The position numbers were made by a program, and so were the translations under genes. 64,000 nt of DNA, from NCBI GenBank assembly GCA_963676095.1, contig OY781040.1:930001-994000 (forward strand), given 5' to 3'. The notes below the pieces were generated by a model that was not told the DNA's origin, did not search any database, and saw nothing but the letters and a program-made list of their open reading frames with translations. Source of the stretch: G963676095 sp963676095. Lineage in GTDB: Bacteria; Bacteroidota; Bacteroidia; Bacteroidales; Prolixibacteraceae. Shown one piece after another: positions 1-8,586 of the stretch; within the stretch, counting starts at the first letter, position 1, and each line of letters begins with the position of its first letter.

Positions 1-1598
1 TTACTGCTGATGGAACTGGGGCCAACGGTGAAGGACGGGCACTGAAAATTACAAATGAACAGGTCCGTACCAACGATTGGGACTGCCAGTTTTTTGTCAC
101 CTTCTCCCCTGCCATGGAAGAGGGTGAAAGATATCAGCTTAGTATGGATGTTCGTGCAGATGTAGCCTGCTCTTTTTCTACCCAGGCCCATACTTCGCCT
201 GGTAATTACAAATATTGGGATTTCTTTGGTTCCATCGATGCCACAACCGAATGGACTACTTTCACCAAAGAAATAACGATTACCAGTGATGTTGCAGGAA
301 CAGGAGCAATCGCTTTTAATCTCGGGAATACGGCTACCAATTATTACTTCGATAATATTAAGCTTACGAAGTATAATGAAGGCGGAGGATCAACATGGAA
401 TTTGGTCTCCGGCGCAGATTTTGAAACGGATGACGCATCAAATTATCAGGGTAATTCGAATGCAATAATAAGTTTTACTGCCAATGGAACTGGGGCCAAC
501 GGTGAAGGACGGGCATTGAAAATTATAAATGAACAGGTCCGTACCAACGATTGGGACTGCCAGTTTTTTGTAACCTTCTCTCCTGCCATGGAAGAAGGCG
601 ATAAATATCAGCTTAGTATGGATGTTCGCGCAGATGTAGCCTGCTCTTTTTCTACCCAGGCCCATACTTCGCCTGGTAATTACAAATATTGGGATTTCTT
701 TGGGTCCATCAGTGCTACAACAGAATGGTCTACTTTCTCGAAAGAAATAACGATAACCAGCGATGTAGCGGGAACAGGATCGATCGCTTTCAATCTCGGG
801 AACACGGCTACCAGTTACTACTTCGATAATATCAAGCTAACGAAGTATAGTGAAGGTGTCATCGAAAAAACGCCTGAAGAAAAGAAAGAAATTATTCTCG
901 GCGAACTGGAAAAATGGATTTCAGGGATAATGACAGAATGCAAGGATTATGTTAAAGCATGGGATGTGGTAAACGAACCGATGGATGATGAAAATCCATA
1001 TGAACTGAAAACGGGCGTTGGCAAAACCGATTTGGCTTCCGATGAATTTTACTGGCAGGATTACCTTGGCAAAGATTATGCAGTAACAGCATTCAACCTT
1101 GCCCGTAAATACGGAAATACCAACGACAAACTCTTTATCAACGATTATAACCTGGAATATAACATCGATAAATGTAAAGGTTTAATTGCTTACGTAGAAT
1201 ACATTGAAAGTGAAGGAGCTCAGGTTGATGGTATCGGAACCCAAATGCATATCAATATCAATTCGGATAAAGAAAAGATTGTTCAGATGTTTGAATTGCT
1301 TGCTGAAACAGGCAAACTGATCAAAATATCGGAGTTGGATATCGGTGTAGGTGTGACTACCGATAAAGCAACAGATGAACAATATGAGATCCAGGCAGAA
1401 ATGTATCAATATGTAGTAGCGAAATATCTGGAAATTATTCCTGCAGATCAACAGTACGGCATTACGGTATGGAGCCCTACCGACAGTCCTGAAGGTTCTT
1501 CATGGAGAGCTGGGGAACCTATCGGTTTGTGGACCGAAGGTTATTACCGGAAACGCGCATATGCCGGGTTTGCCGATGCTCTAGCCAGGGAGGAATAG
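1..1598 (+). CDS. GH10 endo-beta-1,4-xylanase with inserted tandem carbohydrate-binding modules (5' partial)
   Basis: The frame is open from base 3, so the gene enters from the left edge and its signal peptide and N-terminal catalytic part are missing. Two nearly identical copies of a jelly-roll-like binding module (CBM4/CBM22 type, about 158 residues each) come first, then the C-terminal part of a GH10 barrel. The acid/base Glu lies in WDVVNEP (codon 975-977) and the nucleophile Glu in KISELDIG (codon 1332-1334). Family knowledge: Bacteroidales Xyn10 enzymes carry such modules inserted in the GH10 barrel, which matches this order. It should cleave internal xylan linkages at the cell surface or in the periplasm. 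The first copy is cut by the edge, so the copy number is at least two. The gene ends before a strong hairpin. Family call is firm; the exact CBM family is inferred. Confidence 0.9.
   Translation, partial: TADGTGANGEGRALKITNEQVRTNDWDCQFFVTFSPAMEEGERYQLSMDVRADVACSFSTQAHTSPGNYKYWDFFGSIDATTEWTTFTKEITITSDVAGTGAIAFNLGNTATNYYFDNIKLTKYNEGGGSTWNLVSGADFETDDASNYQGNSNAIISFTANGTGANGEGRALKIINEQVRTNDWDCQFFVTFSPAMEEGDKYQLSMDVRADVACSFSTQAHTSPGNYKYWDFFGSISATTEWSTFSKEITITSDVAGTGSIAFNLGNTATSYYFDNIKLTKYSEGVIEKTPEEKKEIILGELEKWISGIMTECKDYVKAWDVVNEPMDDENPYELKTGVGKTDLASDEFYWQDYLGKDYAVTAFNLARKYGNTNDKLFINDYNLEYNIDKCKGLIAYVEYIESEGAQVDGIGTQMHININSDKEKIVQMFELLAETGKLIKISELDIGVGVTTDKATDEQYEIQAEMYQYVVAKYLEIIPADQQYGITVWSPTDSPEGSSWRAGEPIGLWTEGYYRKRAYAGFADALAREE
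3..840 (+). repeat. 474-bp in-frame tandem duplication of the xylan-binding module
   Basis: The sequence starting at base 3 recurs from base 477 with the same reading frame. The offset is 474 bp, exactly 158 codons. The two copies differ by scattered, mainly silent substitutions, so the duplication is recent or homogenised. The second copy ends near base 840, where the GH10 barrel resumes. Confidence 0.9.
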
Positions 1599-1617
1599 AT
1601 TCCTTATAAATTATTTA

Positions 1618-1665
1618 GTACTTCTCCCGGCGATTTTTCCCCTCGAAGAAAACCGGGAGAAGTAC
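1618..1665. terminator. Hairpin after the xylanase gene
   Basis: A perfect 13-bp inverted repeat (gtacttctcccgg at 1618-1630, its complement at 1653-1665) encloses a 22-base loop just after the xylanase stop. There is no long T-run, so termination is inferred. It may also serve the convergent gene at 1743. Confidence 0.65.
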
Positions 1666-1742
1666 AATCATGTTGCCTTACGGAAGATCGGCTTAAAAGA
1701 TATCTTTTAATTTACATAAAATAAAAAAACGACTGTCCGTAA

Positions 1743-2420
1743 CTAAAATGAATAAGTATATCCTGTTCCAATTACGAATTCCCGTACGGGATTCTTTACG
1801 TTTATTTCTTTATCGATCAATCCGAACAGATTTATTTTATGGTGCTTACTTATTTTATAGTCACCTCCCAGGGTATATCTTAACCCGTCGAATTTATTGC
1901 CATCCGGGTTGTTTAACTGGTAAAACGTTTCAAACGATAAATATGGATTAATCCTGCAATGTGGGATGTTGTATTCGGCCTTGGCTTTATTCCGCCAGCT
2001 CCACTTTGGGTTTATCTTGTACGACCGTTCGCTCTCATCCTTATAGGTATTCTGCACGCGCTCACGCAGTGAAAAAGTAAAGTCGCCCCATTTTTTCTTT
2101 CCCTGTACATAGAAATTAATCCTGTGCCGGGGTTGAAAGTCATCATTCTCCAGATCATGAAAATCAATAAACTGGTAAGCAACACCCAGTGTCAACGGCT
2201 TAAGAAGATCGTACTCGACTGACAGTTCGGTGGCTATCCGCTCAATTTCCCCTGAATGATCGGCCGTTCGAAGTTCTTCTTCCATTTCGAAGGTCCACTT
2301 TTTAATTTCCTTTTTAACTCCCGCACTCATCCAGATTCCGAAATCATCAGACTGCGCATGTACCTCAGGTATTCCCAACAGGGACAACAGAATAAAAATC
2401 AATAACAAGTAGCTTTTCAT
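1743..2420 (-). CDS. DUF2490 family protein, predicted outer-membrane or periplasmic beta-rich protein
   Basis: This 225-residue protein has a cleavable signal peptide (hydrophobic run followed by VHAQS) and then alternating beta-strand-like sequence with aromatic strand ends, finishing in GTGYTYSF, a typical outer-membrane barrel C-terminus ending in Phe. The overall pattern is that of the DUF2490 family, common in Bacteroidota and of unknown function. It lies 57 bp downstream of the DUF4956 gene on the same strand, so the two are probably co-transcribed. A barrel location is inferred; no ligand can be named. Confidence 0.8.
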   Translation of the reverse strand: MKSYLLLIFILLSLLGIPEVHAQSDDFGIWMSAGVKKEIKKWTFEMEEELRTADHSGEIERIATELSVEYDLLKPLTLGVAYQFIDFHDLENDDFQPRHRINFYVQGKKKWGDFTFSLRERVQNTYKDESERSYKINPKWSWRNKAKAEYNIPHCRINPYLSFETFYQLNNPDGNKFDGLRYTLGGDYKISKHHKINLFGLIDKEINVKNPVREFVIGTGYTYSF

Positions 2421-2477
2421 AAATCGGGTATTAATATTGATTGTAAGATTGCTGATCGCCTTAAGGGGTTGATCTGT

Positions 2478-3122
2478 TCAGGGCCGTCCCTGTTCCGAAA
2501 AATAAATTTTAATGTAAGCCCTCTTTTTCTGAAAATCAATTTTCATGATTTCCAATTTGTGAATATTCAAACCTGTTTTTTCCCGAAGGTCATCCACCAT
2601 TTGATCGTAATATTCAGGCCGTACCAGATCGAGCCTTTCATAAATAACCGGCATTGAAGACAATAACGACACTGACTGGTTCCCTTGCACAAGACGTCCT
2701 GTTCCATTTTTCCTGAAATAATTAGTTTCAAGGACCCAGGTAACAACCACAAAAATAGCATTGGTAATCACCAGTTCAAGACAGGTTATCGTCGAGTTGC
2801 TGAGCGCATTAATTACTGAAATGCCTATGATTACAAAAAGATAAGTCATTTCCCTGACCGGCAAGGTATTGGTCCTGTATCTCAGAATTCCGAAAACAGC
2901 AAACAATCCCAGGGCAAATCCAACTTTTATATTAACACTGGCCAACAGGAAAACCATCAGGAATATGGTGGTACTGATCATGAAAAAGGTAAACAGGTAC
3001 TCGCGGCGCTGCCTTTTACGATAATAAAGGAAACGGATAATACATCCGGTTACCAACAAGTTGAAAGCAAAACGGATAAGCAACTCCCAAACAGGTGCAT
3101 CGGTAATGGTTTGACTATTCAT
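2478..3122 (-). CDS. DUF4956 family membrane protein
   Basis: The 214-residue protein has about four transmembrane segments in its first 130 residues, with the conserved stretch around GILRYRTNTLPVREMTYLF that marks DUF4956. A soluble C-terminal domain of about 80 residues follows. Family knowledge: DUF4956 proteins are often found beside CotH- or VTC-like polyphosphate genes; neither is visible here. It is the first gene of a probable two-gene unit with the DUF2490 gene. Function unknown. Confidence 0.85.
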   Translation of the reverse strand: MNSQTITDAPVWELLIRFAFNLLVTGCIIRFLYYRKRQRREYLFTFFMISTTIFLMVFLLASVNIKVGFALGLFAVFGILRYRTNTLPVREMTYLFVIIGISVINALSNSTITCLELVITNAIFVVVTWVLETNYFRKNGTGRLVQGNQSVSLLSSMPVIYERLDLVRPEYYDQMVDDLREKTGLNIHKLEIMKIDFQKKRAYIKIYFSEQGRP

Positions 3123-3719
3123 CGTTTAAAGAAATAGCGGGATTCATAATACAAATGATCAATTATCTCTCTGTGGGTACATTCATCATTAGTTTGTGAA
3201 AAACCGTAATCTCTTATACTTGTTACAAAAAACCTGATCGGAAATTACTACTATAAAATCAGTGAAAATTAAATATTCATTAATTGGATTACAAATATAT
3301 TAAAATAAACATATCTTCAAAAAAAGTGCCCAATAGTATTAGTTAATGATTTCAATATCTCCTTCCGGACCATGCTATAAAACACGAATACAGACACTGT
3401 TTTTCAATAAATTACCAGACATCACTAAACTCGTTGTTACGAATCATACCCTGTGTGCCCCCCTTCATGACTTATTTTGTGACCTTCTCATTGCCGGAAT
3501 TGCATCCGGATTGAATCACGTTCCCAGTGATATGACAAATAAACAGACACTATTCTGTTAAAATATTTGACAATTGACAGCTGATTAAAAAATAATCAAC
3601 TATAAATACAAATACTTATTTTTTTTGGTACAGTTCTGGATGGAAGATTTATATCCGGAATATAAACGACGATCGTCAAAGATGATGTGTGAGGGTAAGC
3701 CCCCAATGATAAAATCGAA
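3123..3719. other. Intergenic DNA without a supportable gene
   Basis: This AT-rich stretch separates the minus-strand DUF4956 gene from the permease relic that starts at 3720. A 71-codon open frame at 3346-3561 has no recognisable family or upstream promoter and is not called. The promoter of the DUF4956/DUF2490 unit must lie near its right-to-left start at about 3123-3250, but I see no clear TAnnTTTG box. Confidence 0.5.
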
Positions 3720-3893
3720 ATGAAAATAAATTCTGTTGACATTGATTATCTTAGAACTTTCGGAATGAAAATGGCAGAAGGCCGCTTCTTCTCAAAAGAA
3801 TTTCCGACTGATGAAAACGAGGTGTATACGGTGAGCTGGCAAAGCTGGAAAGCCGCAACGAGAAATCCCGTAGAAGCGCTAAGGTACGAGTGA
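3720..3893 (+). pseudogene. Internally deleted relic of a MacB/FtsX-type ABC transporter permease
   Basis: A 57-codon frame joins two distant parts of this permease family. Residues 1-29 read like the second periplasmic MacB domain (YLRTFGMKMAEGRFFSKEF, compare FVKNMGISLIAGRDFS in the intact gene next door). The last 12 residues, ATRNPVEALRYE, are identical to the C-terminus of the intact permease ending at 6540. About 200 residues, including the last transmembrane segments, are missing between them. It is a deletion relic of a tandem paralogue and should not make a working transporter. Confidence 0.8.
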
Positions 3894-4170
3894 AATAATG
3901 AACAATCAATAGCCTGCTTTAAAAATCAGATAACTAATAAAAAGTAAGATTACTAATTGAACGAAGTGCTTTGACTCCAAAGGGGAAAATTGTAACAGCA
4001 CTGACAAACTTATTTACAGACAGTGTCTAAAAATTAGACAAACGGCACAACATAATAAGACTGATAATTTTGAAATACAGCCGTTTGGCATTGTGGCATA
4101 ATTTCTGAAATTTTGTTTTAACAGACAGCATGCATCTTTTTACTGAACAAGTATTAAAAATAATGTAATC

Positions 4171-6540
4171 ATGTTCCGTACCATTTTTAAAATATCGTTC
4201 CGAAACCTGTTGAAACACAAAACGTACTCGATGATTAATATATTCGGGCTTGCGTTGGGGTTCACCGCATTCATACTGATCGGTCTGTTTATTCAGCATG
4301 AGTTGGGCTGGGACAAGGCCAATGAGAATTACGACCGGATGTACCGGGTCCAGCGGCATTATGCCAAAACCAGGTATGCAATGGACGGGAACGATATTTC
4401 CCCGAATACACCCGCAATAACAGCCAGATTGCTCGGGAAACGGTTTCCTGAATTTGAAAAGGTAACCGTAATCAGGGAAAATAACGGAAAATTTATAGCT
4501 GCGGGACCGGAGCGGCAGGTTTATGAAGAAAGAGGAATTGGTGCAGACAGTTCTTATTTTGATGTGTTTACTTATCATTTTATTGAAGGCACTCAAAAAA
4601 ACGCATTGGCAGAACCCTTCAGCATTGTCCTTTCAAAAACATTGGCCGACAAACTTTTTCACGGGGAACCAGCCCTGGGAAAAACAGTAACGATGGAAAA
4701 GAAGTTTGATATGAAAGTGACCGGGGTTTATGCTGACCTGCCCGATAACACCACTATCCGCCCGAATTACATTGTTTCCTTCTCTTCGCTGACACAAACC
4801 GAAGGGATTAATATAACCAATATCCGGGAATGTGATTGCATGACATTTGTTCTCTTAAAATCAGGGGTTGATTATAAATACCTGGAAGGGAAAATAAAGC
4901 CTGTCCTTTCCGGGTTCAGAGGGGCGGAATATGAAGAACTTCAGTTGTGCCCGATGAGCAAAGTTTACCTGGATTTTAACGGAAACGGCCATTATTATGT
5001 CGTCTTGTTCTTGTATGGACTGATTGGCATTTTTATCCTGATCATGTCCGCTTTCAACTACATCAACCTGACAACTGCCAATGCCGCAACTCGGGGAAAA
5101 GAAGTCGCAGTAAAAAAAGTCAGCGGAAGTAACCGGCTAATACTGATCTCACAATTCATGGGCGAAACAATGTTTATTTCCATATTGGCCCTTGGACTGG
5201 CTTTTCTAATGGTAAAACTCGCTCTTCCTGTTTTTGAAAGGATTACAGAACGGCAAATCGGGCTAAACATGATCAGGGATTGGCCGTTTATTGGCACGAC
5301 CATGCTCATTGCATTGGGAGTCGGCGTCCTTTCCGGCATCTATCCGGCATTATTCTTATCATCCAACAAAATAGTGTCCCTGTTCAGGGGGGAATTCTTT
5401 CATAAAGGCAAGGAAAAATTCAGTCTTAAAAAAGCATTGGTTACCTTCCAGTTTGCCATTTCCGTTTTCCTGATCCTGGTCACGCTTGCGTTTTCTCTGC
5501 AAATCAGGTATCTGGCAAATAAGGACCTGGGGTTTAACAAGGAAAATATGCTTTATACCTGCATTTCCGTCACAAAAAACGGGACATCATTCAACCAACT
5601 GAGGGAACGTATCTTACAACATCCGGAGATCATTGACGGTTCTATGTCGAAGCACATTCCGTTTGTCAGTTTTGGCGGAGGAATGACCAATTGGGAAGGT
5701 GGGGAGCCGGATGAAAAGATCAGTTGCCGGTTTAATTCGGTCAGCTACGATTTTGTAAAGAATATGGGCATATCGTTAATTGCCGGACGTGATTTTTCCC
5801 GTAGTTTTCCGGGTGATATTGGCAATGCCTGCCTGATCAACGAATCGGCAGCACAGTCTTTCGGCTGGGACGATCCAATAGGTAAAAGACTGAACGAAAA
5901 CCGGCTGACGGTTGTTGGCGTCGTCAAAAACTACATATACAAGGACATGCACAATGGAATTGAACCGGCTATTCTGGTACTGGCCCCCGATGAAATTTCC
6001 GGTTACTGGACTTTTGCCTTCCGGGTTCGTCCGGATAACTATCAAAAGGCAAAAACTATCCTGACACGGGAATTTGAAGCAGATTTTCCCAATGATCCGT
6101 TCGAATTTAATGACCTGTTGACTGCTTTTAACAACGAAAACAGCTACCGGATTTATCATGCGGTTGACCGGACAATCTTATTTTTCACCTTTTTCAACAT
6201 TTTCCTGGCTATGATTGGCTTACTGGGATTGATTTCCTTTACGATATTTCGCCGGACAAAAGAAATTGGCGTGCGTAAAATCAACGGGAGCAGCACCATC
6301 AATATATTTTATATCCTTAGCCGCGAGTATTTTGTTCTGCTTATTTATGCGCTAATTGTCGCTATTCCCGGTGCCTGGTGGATCTATGAATGGATTCCGG
6401 GCGCCAATAAACTGCACATGCAGCCCTGGGTATTTATACTGGGGGCAGGGATCCTGTTTGTCATCATCCTGCTTACGACCAGCTACCAAACAATCAGGGC
6501 TGCGACAAGGAACCCGGTGGAAGCGCTACGATACGAGTGA
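4171..6540 (+). CDS. MacB/FtsX-type ABC transporter permease
   Basis: This 789-residue protein has the double MacB_PCD plus FtsX layout. A first transmembrane helix lies near residues 20-43 (INIFGLALGFTAFILIGLF), then a periplasmic domain to about 270, three helices (270-410), another helix near 425-450, a second periplasmic domain (about 460-660) and three final helices. The C-terminal ATRNPVEALRYE is a hallmark of Bacteroidota members. Such permeases work with a separate MacB-like ATPase to move lipoproteins, peptides or drugs; no ATPase gene is adjacent. Length is normal and no lesions are seen. A truncated paralogue lies just upstream at 3720, so a tandem array has decayed. Substrate unknown. 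Confidence 0.92.
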   Translation: MFRTIFKISFRNLLKHKTYSMINIFGLALGFTAFILIGLFIQHELGWDKANENYDRMYRVQRHYAKTRYAMDGNDISPNTPAITARLLGKRFPEFEKVTVIRENNGKFIAAGPERQVYEERGIGADSSYFDVFTYHFIEGTQKNALAEPFSIVLSKTLADKLFHGEPALGKTVTMEKKFDMKVTGVYADLPDNTTIRPNYIVSFSSLTQTEGINITNIRECDCMTFVLLKSGVDYKYLEGKIKPVLSGFRGAEYEELQLCPMSKVYLDFNGNGHYYVVLFLYGLIGIFILIMSAFNYINLTTANAATRGKEVAVKKVSGSNRLILISQFMGETMFISILALGLAFLMVKLALPVFERITERQIGLNMIRDWPFIGTTMLIALGVGVLSGIYPALFLSSNKIVSLFRGEFFHKGKEKFSLKKALVTFQFAISVFLILVTLAFSLQIRYLANKDLGFNKENMLYTCISVTKNGTSFNQLRERILQHPEIIDGSMSKHIPFVSFGGGMTNWEGGEPDEKISCRFNSVSYDFVKNMGISLIAGRDFSRSFPGDIGNACLINESAAQSFGWDDPIGKRLNENRLTVVGVVKNYIYKDMHNGIEPAILVLAPDEISGYWTFAFRVRPDNYQKAKTILTREFEADFPNDPFEFNDLLTAFNNENSYRIYHAVDRTILFFTFFNIFLAMIGLLGLISFTIFRRTKEIGVRKINGSSTINIFYILSREYFVLLIYALIVAIPGAWWIYEWIPGANKLHMQPWVFILGAGILFVIILLTTSYQTIRAATRNPVEALRYE

Positions 6541-6542
6541 AA

Positions 6543-6978
6543 AATAATGAGTAATTAATAATTAGTAATGAGTAATTGAAGGAATAATGAGCGATAATGA
6601 GAATATTATACTTAAAAAATCATACGATTTTGCAATAAGAATTGTGAAAATGTATCGACATTTATCGGTAGAGAAAAAAGAATATGTCCTTAGCAAACAA
6701 GTATTAAGAAGCGGGACCTCAATTGGTGCTAATGTTGAAGAAGCAATAGGCGGCATCTCAAAAGCCGATTTCAAGGCAAAAATGGGTATTGCCTATAAAG
6801 AAGCCAGAGAAACTGATTATTGGCTAAGACTGCTAAACGACACTGATTACCTGGAAAAAGAAGCCTTCTCTTCAATTAGATCTGATCTTACAGAGTTATT
6901 GAAAATATTATTCTCGATAATCAAATCGTCCAATAATAAATAAATTACTAATTATTCATTACACATTATTAATTGAAG
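6543..6978 (+). mobile_element. Four-helix-bundle (S23/IVP) cassette with AT-rich inverted terminal repeats, full-length copy
   Basis: The gene at 6587-6943 is bracketed by AT-rich ends that are imperfect inverted repeats of each other: taatgagtaattaataatta near 6545 against the complement of the segment at 6944-6978. The right-hand 35 bp (6944-6978) recur base for base at 8120-8154, at the 5' end of a truncated second copy. A third copy is at 44950-45107. No transposase is encoded, so mobilisation in trans is inferred. Confidence 0.65.
6587..6943 (+). CDS. Four helix bundle protein (S23 / 23S rRNA intervening-sequence protein family)
   Basis: This 118-residue, all-helical protein shows the family signature: a first helix with SYDFAIRIVKMYRHL, the central SGTSIGANVEEA motif and AYKEARETDYWLRLL. 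Family knowledge: S23/IVP proteins were first found encoded in intervening sequences of 23S rRNA and resemble the Avd accessory protein of diversity-generating retroelements; they form basic oligomeric bundles that bind nucleic acid. No rRNA or retroelement is nearby here. Instead the gene sits in inverted terminal repeats shared with two decayed copies in this window. Codon use is AT-richer than its neighbours. Family call firm, role unknown. Confidence 0.9.
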   Translation: MSDNENIILKKSYDFAIRIVKMYRHLSVEKKEYVLSKQVLRSGTSIGANVEEAIGGISKADFKAKMGIAYKEARETDYWLRLLNDTDYLEKEAFSSIRSDLTELLKILFSIIKSSNNK

Positions 6979-7059
6979 TTCAAAGTTTGGATAATTAGGA
7001 CTACATCTGCGATCTCAAGATAAATTTCCCTACATAAAACATTTAAGGAATGAATTGAT

Positions 7060-7067
7060 TAACTTTG
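7060..7067 (+). promoter_or_regulatory. Bacteroidota -7 box for the AbiE-type pair
   Basis: TAACTTTG matches TAnnTTTG exactly and lies 19 bp before the ATG at 7087. No clear -33 element is seen. The short leader fits the two-gene unit that follows. Confidence 0.5.
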
Positions 7068-7086
7068 CATTTATGAATCGGATTAT

Positions 7087-7404
7087 ATGGATCGTGAGAC
7101 AATAAATACTTTTGACGTGTGTAATCTGTCGTCCCACTTATTTTGGGATGTGGATGTGAGATCCTTGGATCCGGATAAACATTTTCCGTTTATTACACAA
7201 AGGGTTCTCGAATATGGACTCCTTTCTGATTGGACAAAACTGTATAAACATTTCGGATTGAAAAAAATAACAGAAACAGTAAAAAATTTAAAAACGCTCG
7301 ATAAAAAGTCTCTGCACTTTATCGCTATGCTTTCCGGTTTAAGTTTAAACGAGTTTAAATGCTATATTACAAAACCATCGATTCCCCCACATTGGAACTT
7401 TTAA
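7087..7404 (+). CDS. DUF6922-type protein, probable antitoxin partner of an AbiEii-like toxin
   Basis: The 105-residue protein has the pattern of small proteins that precede AbiEii/AbiGii nucleotidyltransferases in Bacteroidota: LFWDVDVRSLDPDKHFPFI, then QRVLEYGLLSDW and a C-terminal CYITKPSIPPHWNF. I recall this family as DUF6922. It overlaps the next gene by 46 bp, which implies translational coupling. By context it is the antitoxin or regulatory half of a type IV toxin-antitoxin or abortive-infection pair; this is inferred. A -7 box lies just upstream. The gene itself appears intact, whereas its partner is frameshifted. Confidence 0.75.
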   Translation: MDRETINTFDVCNLSSHLFWDVDVRSLDPDKHFPFITQRVLEYGLLSDWTKLYKHFGLKKITETVKNLKTLDKKSLHFIAMLSGLSLNEFKCYITKPSIPPHWNF

Positions 7405-7978
7405 TGTACATCCTGAAAATTCCTGAATTTAAGAATCTTCGTTTGGTCGGAGGAACCGCTTTGGCGTTCAGATCGGCCATAGAAAATCAATTGATCTCGA
7501 TTTTTTCGGACAACTTCGCATCGATGAATATGCGTTTTCTCATGCACTAAAACCATTAAAAAATGTCAGGCTGCTTAATCAGACTGAAAATATCAAAATA
7601 TATCTTATCAATGGCATAAAAATAGACTTCGTTAATTATGCTTATAATTGGATAGATCAACCCATTACGGATGATCAACTGAGACTTGCCGGATTAAAAG
7701 ATATTGCAGCCATGAAACTAGCTGCGATCACCGGGAGAGGAACTAAAAAGGATTTTATTGATATTTACTTTTTATTAAAAAAATTTACCCTCAAAAAAAT
7801 GTTATCGTTCTATAATCGAAAATATCCTGACGGGTCAGTATTTTTAGTATTGAAAAGCCTGGGTTATTTCGAAGATGCTGAAGAAGAACAAGCCCCGGTA
7901 ATGTTAGAAAAAGCAGAATGGAACGAAATAAAAAATCGAATTAACATGGAGTTAAAGACTTATATTTCTCAATTGTAA
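7359..7978 (+). pseudogene. AbiEii/AbiGii-type nucleotidyltransferase toxin, frameshifted
   Basis: The N-terminal part (7359-7468) reads MLYYKTIDSPTLELL and ends with the nucleotidyltransferase motif RLVGGTALAF. The family sequence then continues in another frame from about 7470: GHRKSIDLDFFG, carrying the catalytic SxDxD-type motif, through KDIAAMKLAAITGRGTKKD and on to the stop at 7978. Restoring a single C in gcgttca at 7464-7470 rejoins both parts (ALAFQIGHRKS). In the current frame the product stops at 7550 after 63 residues, before the catalytic aspartates. Without the shift it would be about 207 residues. Either the toxin has been inactivated or this is a sequencing error. Confidence 0.85.
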
Positions 7979-7980
7979 AA

Positions 7981-8154
7981 TTAGTAATGAATAATGTTTA
8001 CCGGCAACCTATTCCTTATTTTTCTACTGATAGATGTCGATCTACTTTCTCAATTTCTACTGAGAAACCGGATGTGGTCTTAAGCACAACATCTTCATTC
8101 ATTGCTCTTCCAATTACTCATTACTAATTATTCATTACACATTATTAATTGAAG
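7981..8154 (-). mobile_element. Truncated four-helix-bundle cassette, copy 2
   Basis: On the minus strand this repeats the 5' terminal repeat and first codons of the cassette at 6543. An ATG at 8102 opens MNEDVVLKTTSGF and continues to DRHLSVEK, then stops at 8016, after 28 codons. The remaining two thirds of the gene are missing and the copy passes directly into a terminal repeat at 7981-7997. Its outer 35 bp (8120-8154) equal 6944-6978. Confidence 0.75.
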
Positions 8155-8172
8155 TCCCCCCCCTCTGCAGGT

Positions 8173-8586
8173 TCATTCCTTTAGCTTTTTAGAAAACTTC
8201 AACTCCAGAATGAAAGCTACCAGTAATCCAAGTCCTCCGAAAAGAAGGACCGATGCCCCGTAAATGACGCCAACCGATTCCCTGAGATGCCAGTTATCAT
8301 TCATATTCAATGATTCGTTCAACCCTAAAGATTGTGAAATAATGAACCCTGACAAAAGTCCCAGTCCAATTCCCAGCAGCAAACAGGCAATTTTGAGGGT
8401 CCCGAATACCGGCGGATTTTTTTCAGGGAAGGCGAATTTGTTACGCACCATGGAAGCATCGAAGGTCGATCCGATCTTTTCAATCATTGTGAGCCTTTCC
8501 TTGCGGCACACAAATAGCTCAAACAATTTATAAATACCCAGTGTAATCATTCCGACAACCAGCGGAATCGTAATGAAATCCATCAT
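8173..8586 (-). CDS. DUF6249-like membrane protein next to an ECF sigma factor
   Basis: The 137-residue protein starts with a transmembrane helix (ITIPLVVGMITLGIYKLFELF), then a basic loop with CRKERLTMIEKIG, then two more helices near residues 60-85 and 108-128. This layout fits DUF6249 proteins, which in Bacteroidota often lie next to a sigma-70 gene and a second small membrane protein. It is divergent from the sigma gene at 8741, with 154 bp between them. A role in modulating that sigma factor is inferred from position only. Confidence 0.65.
   Translation of the reverse strand: MMDFITIPLVVGMITLGIYKLFELFVCRKERLTMIEKIGSTFDASMVRNKFAFPEKNPPVFGTLKIACLLLGIGLGLLSGFIISQSLGLNESLNMNDNWHLRESVGVIYGASVLLFGGLGLLVAFILELKFSKKLKE

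Noticed and set aside
3346..3561. 71-codon open frame
   Set aside because: No recognisable domain, no promoter or start signal, AT-rich noncoding surroundings; a chance frame.
6587..6943. Diversity-generating retroelement accessory gene (avd)
   Set aside because: The fold is related, but no reverse transcriptase, template repeat or variable target gene lies nearby.
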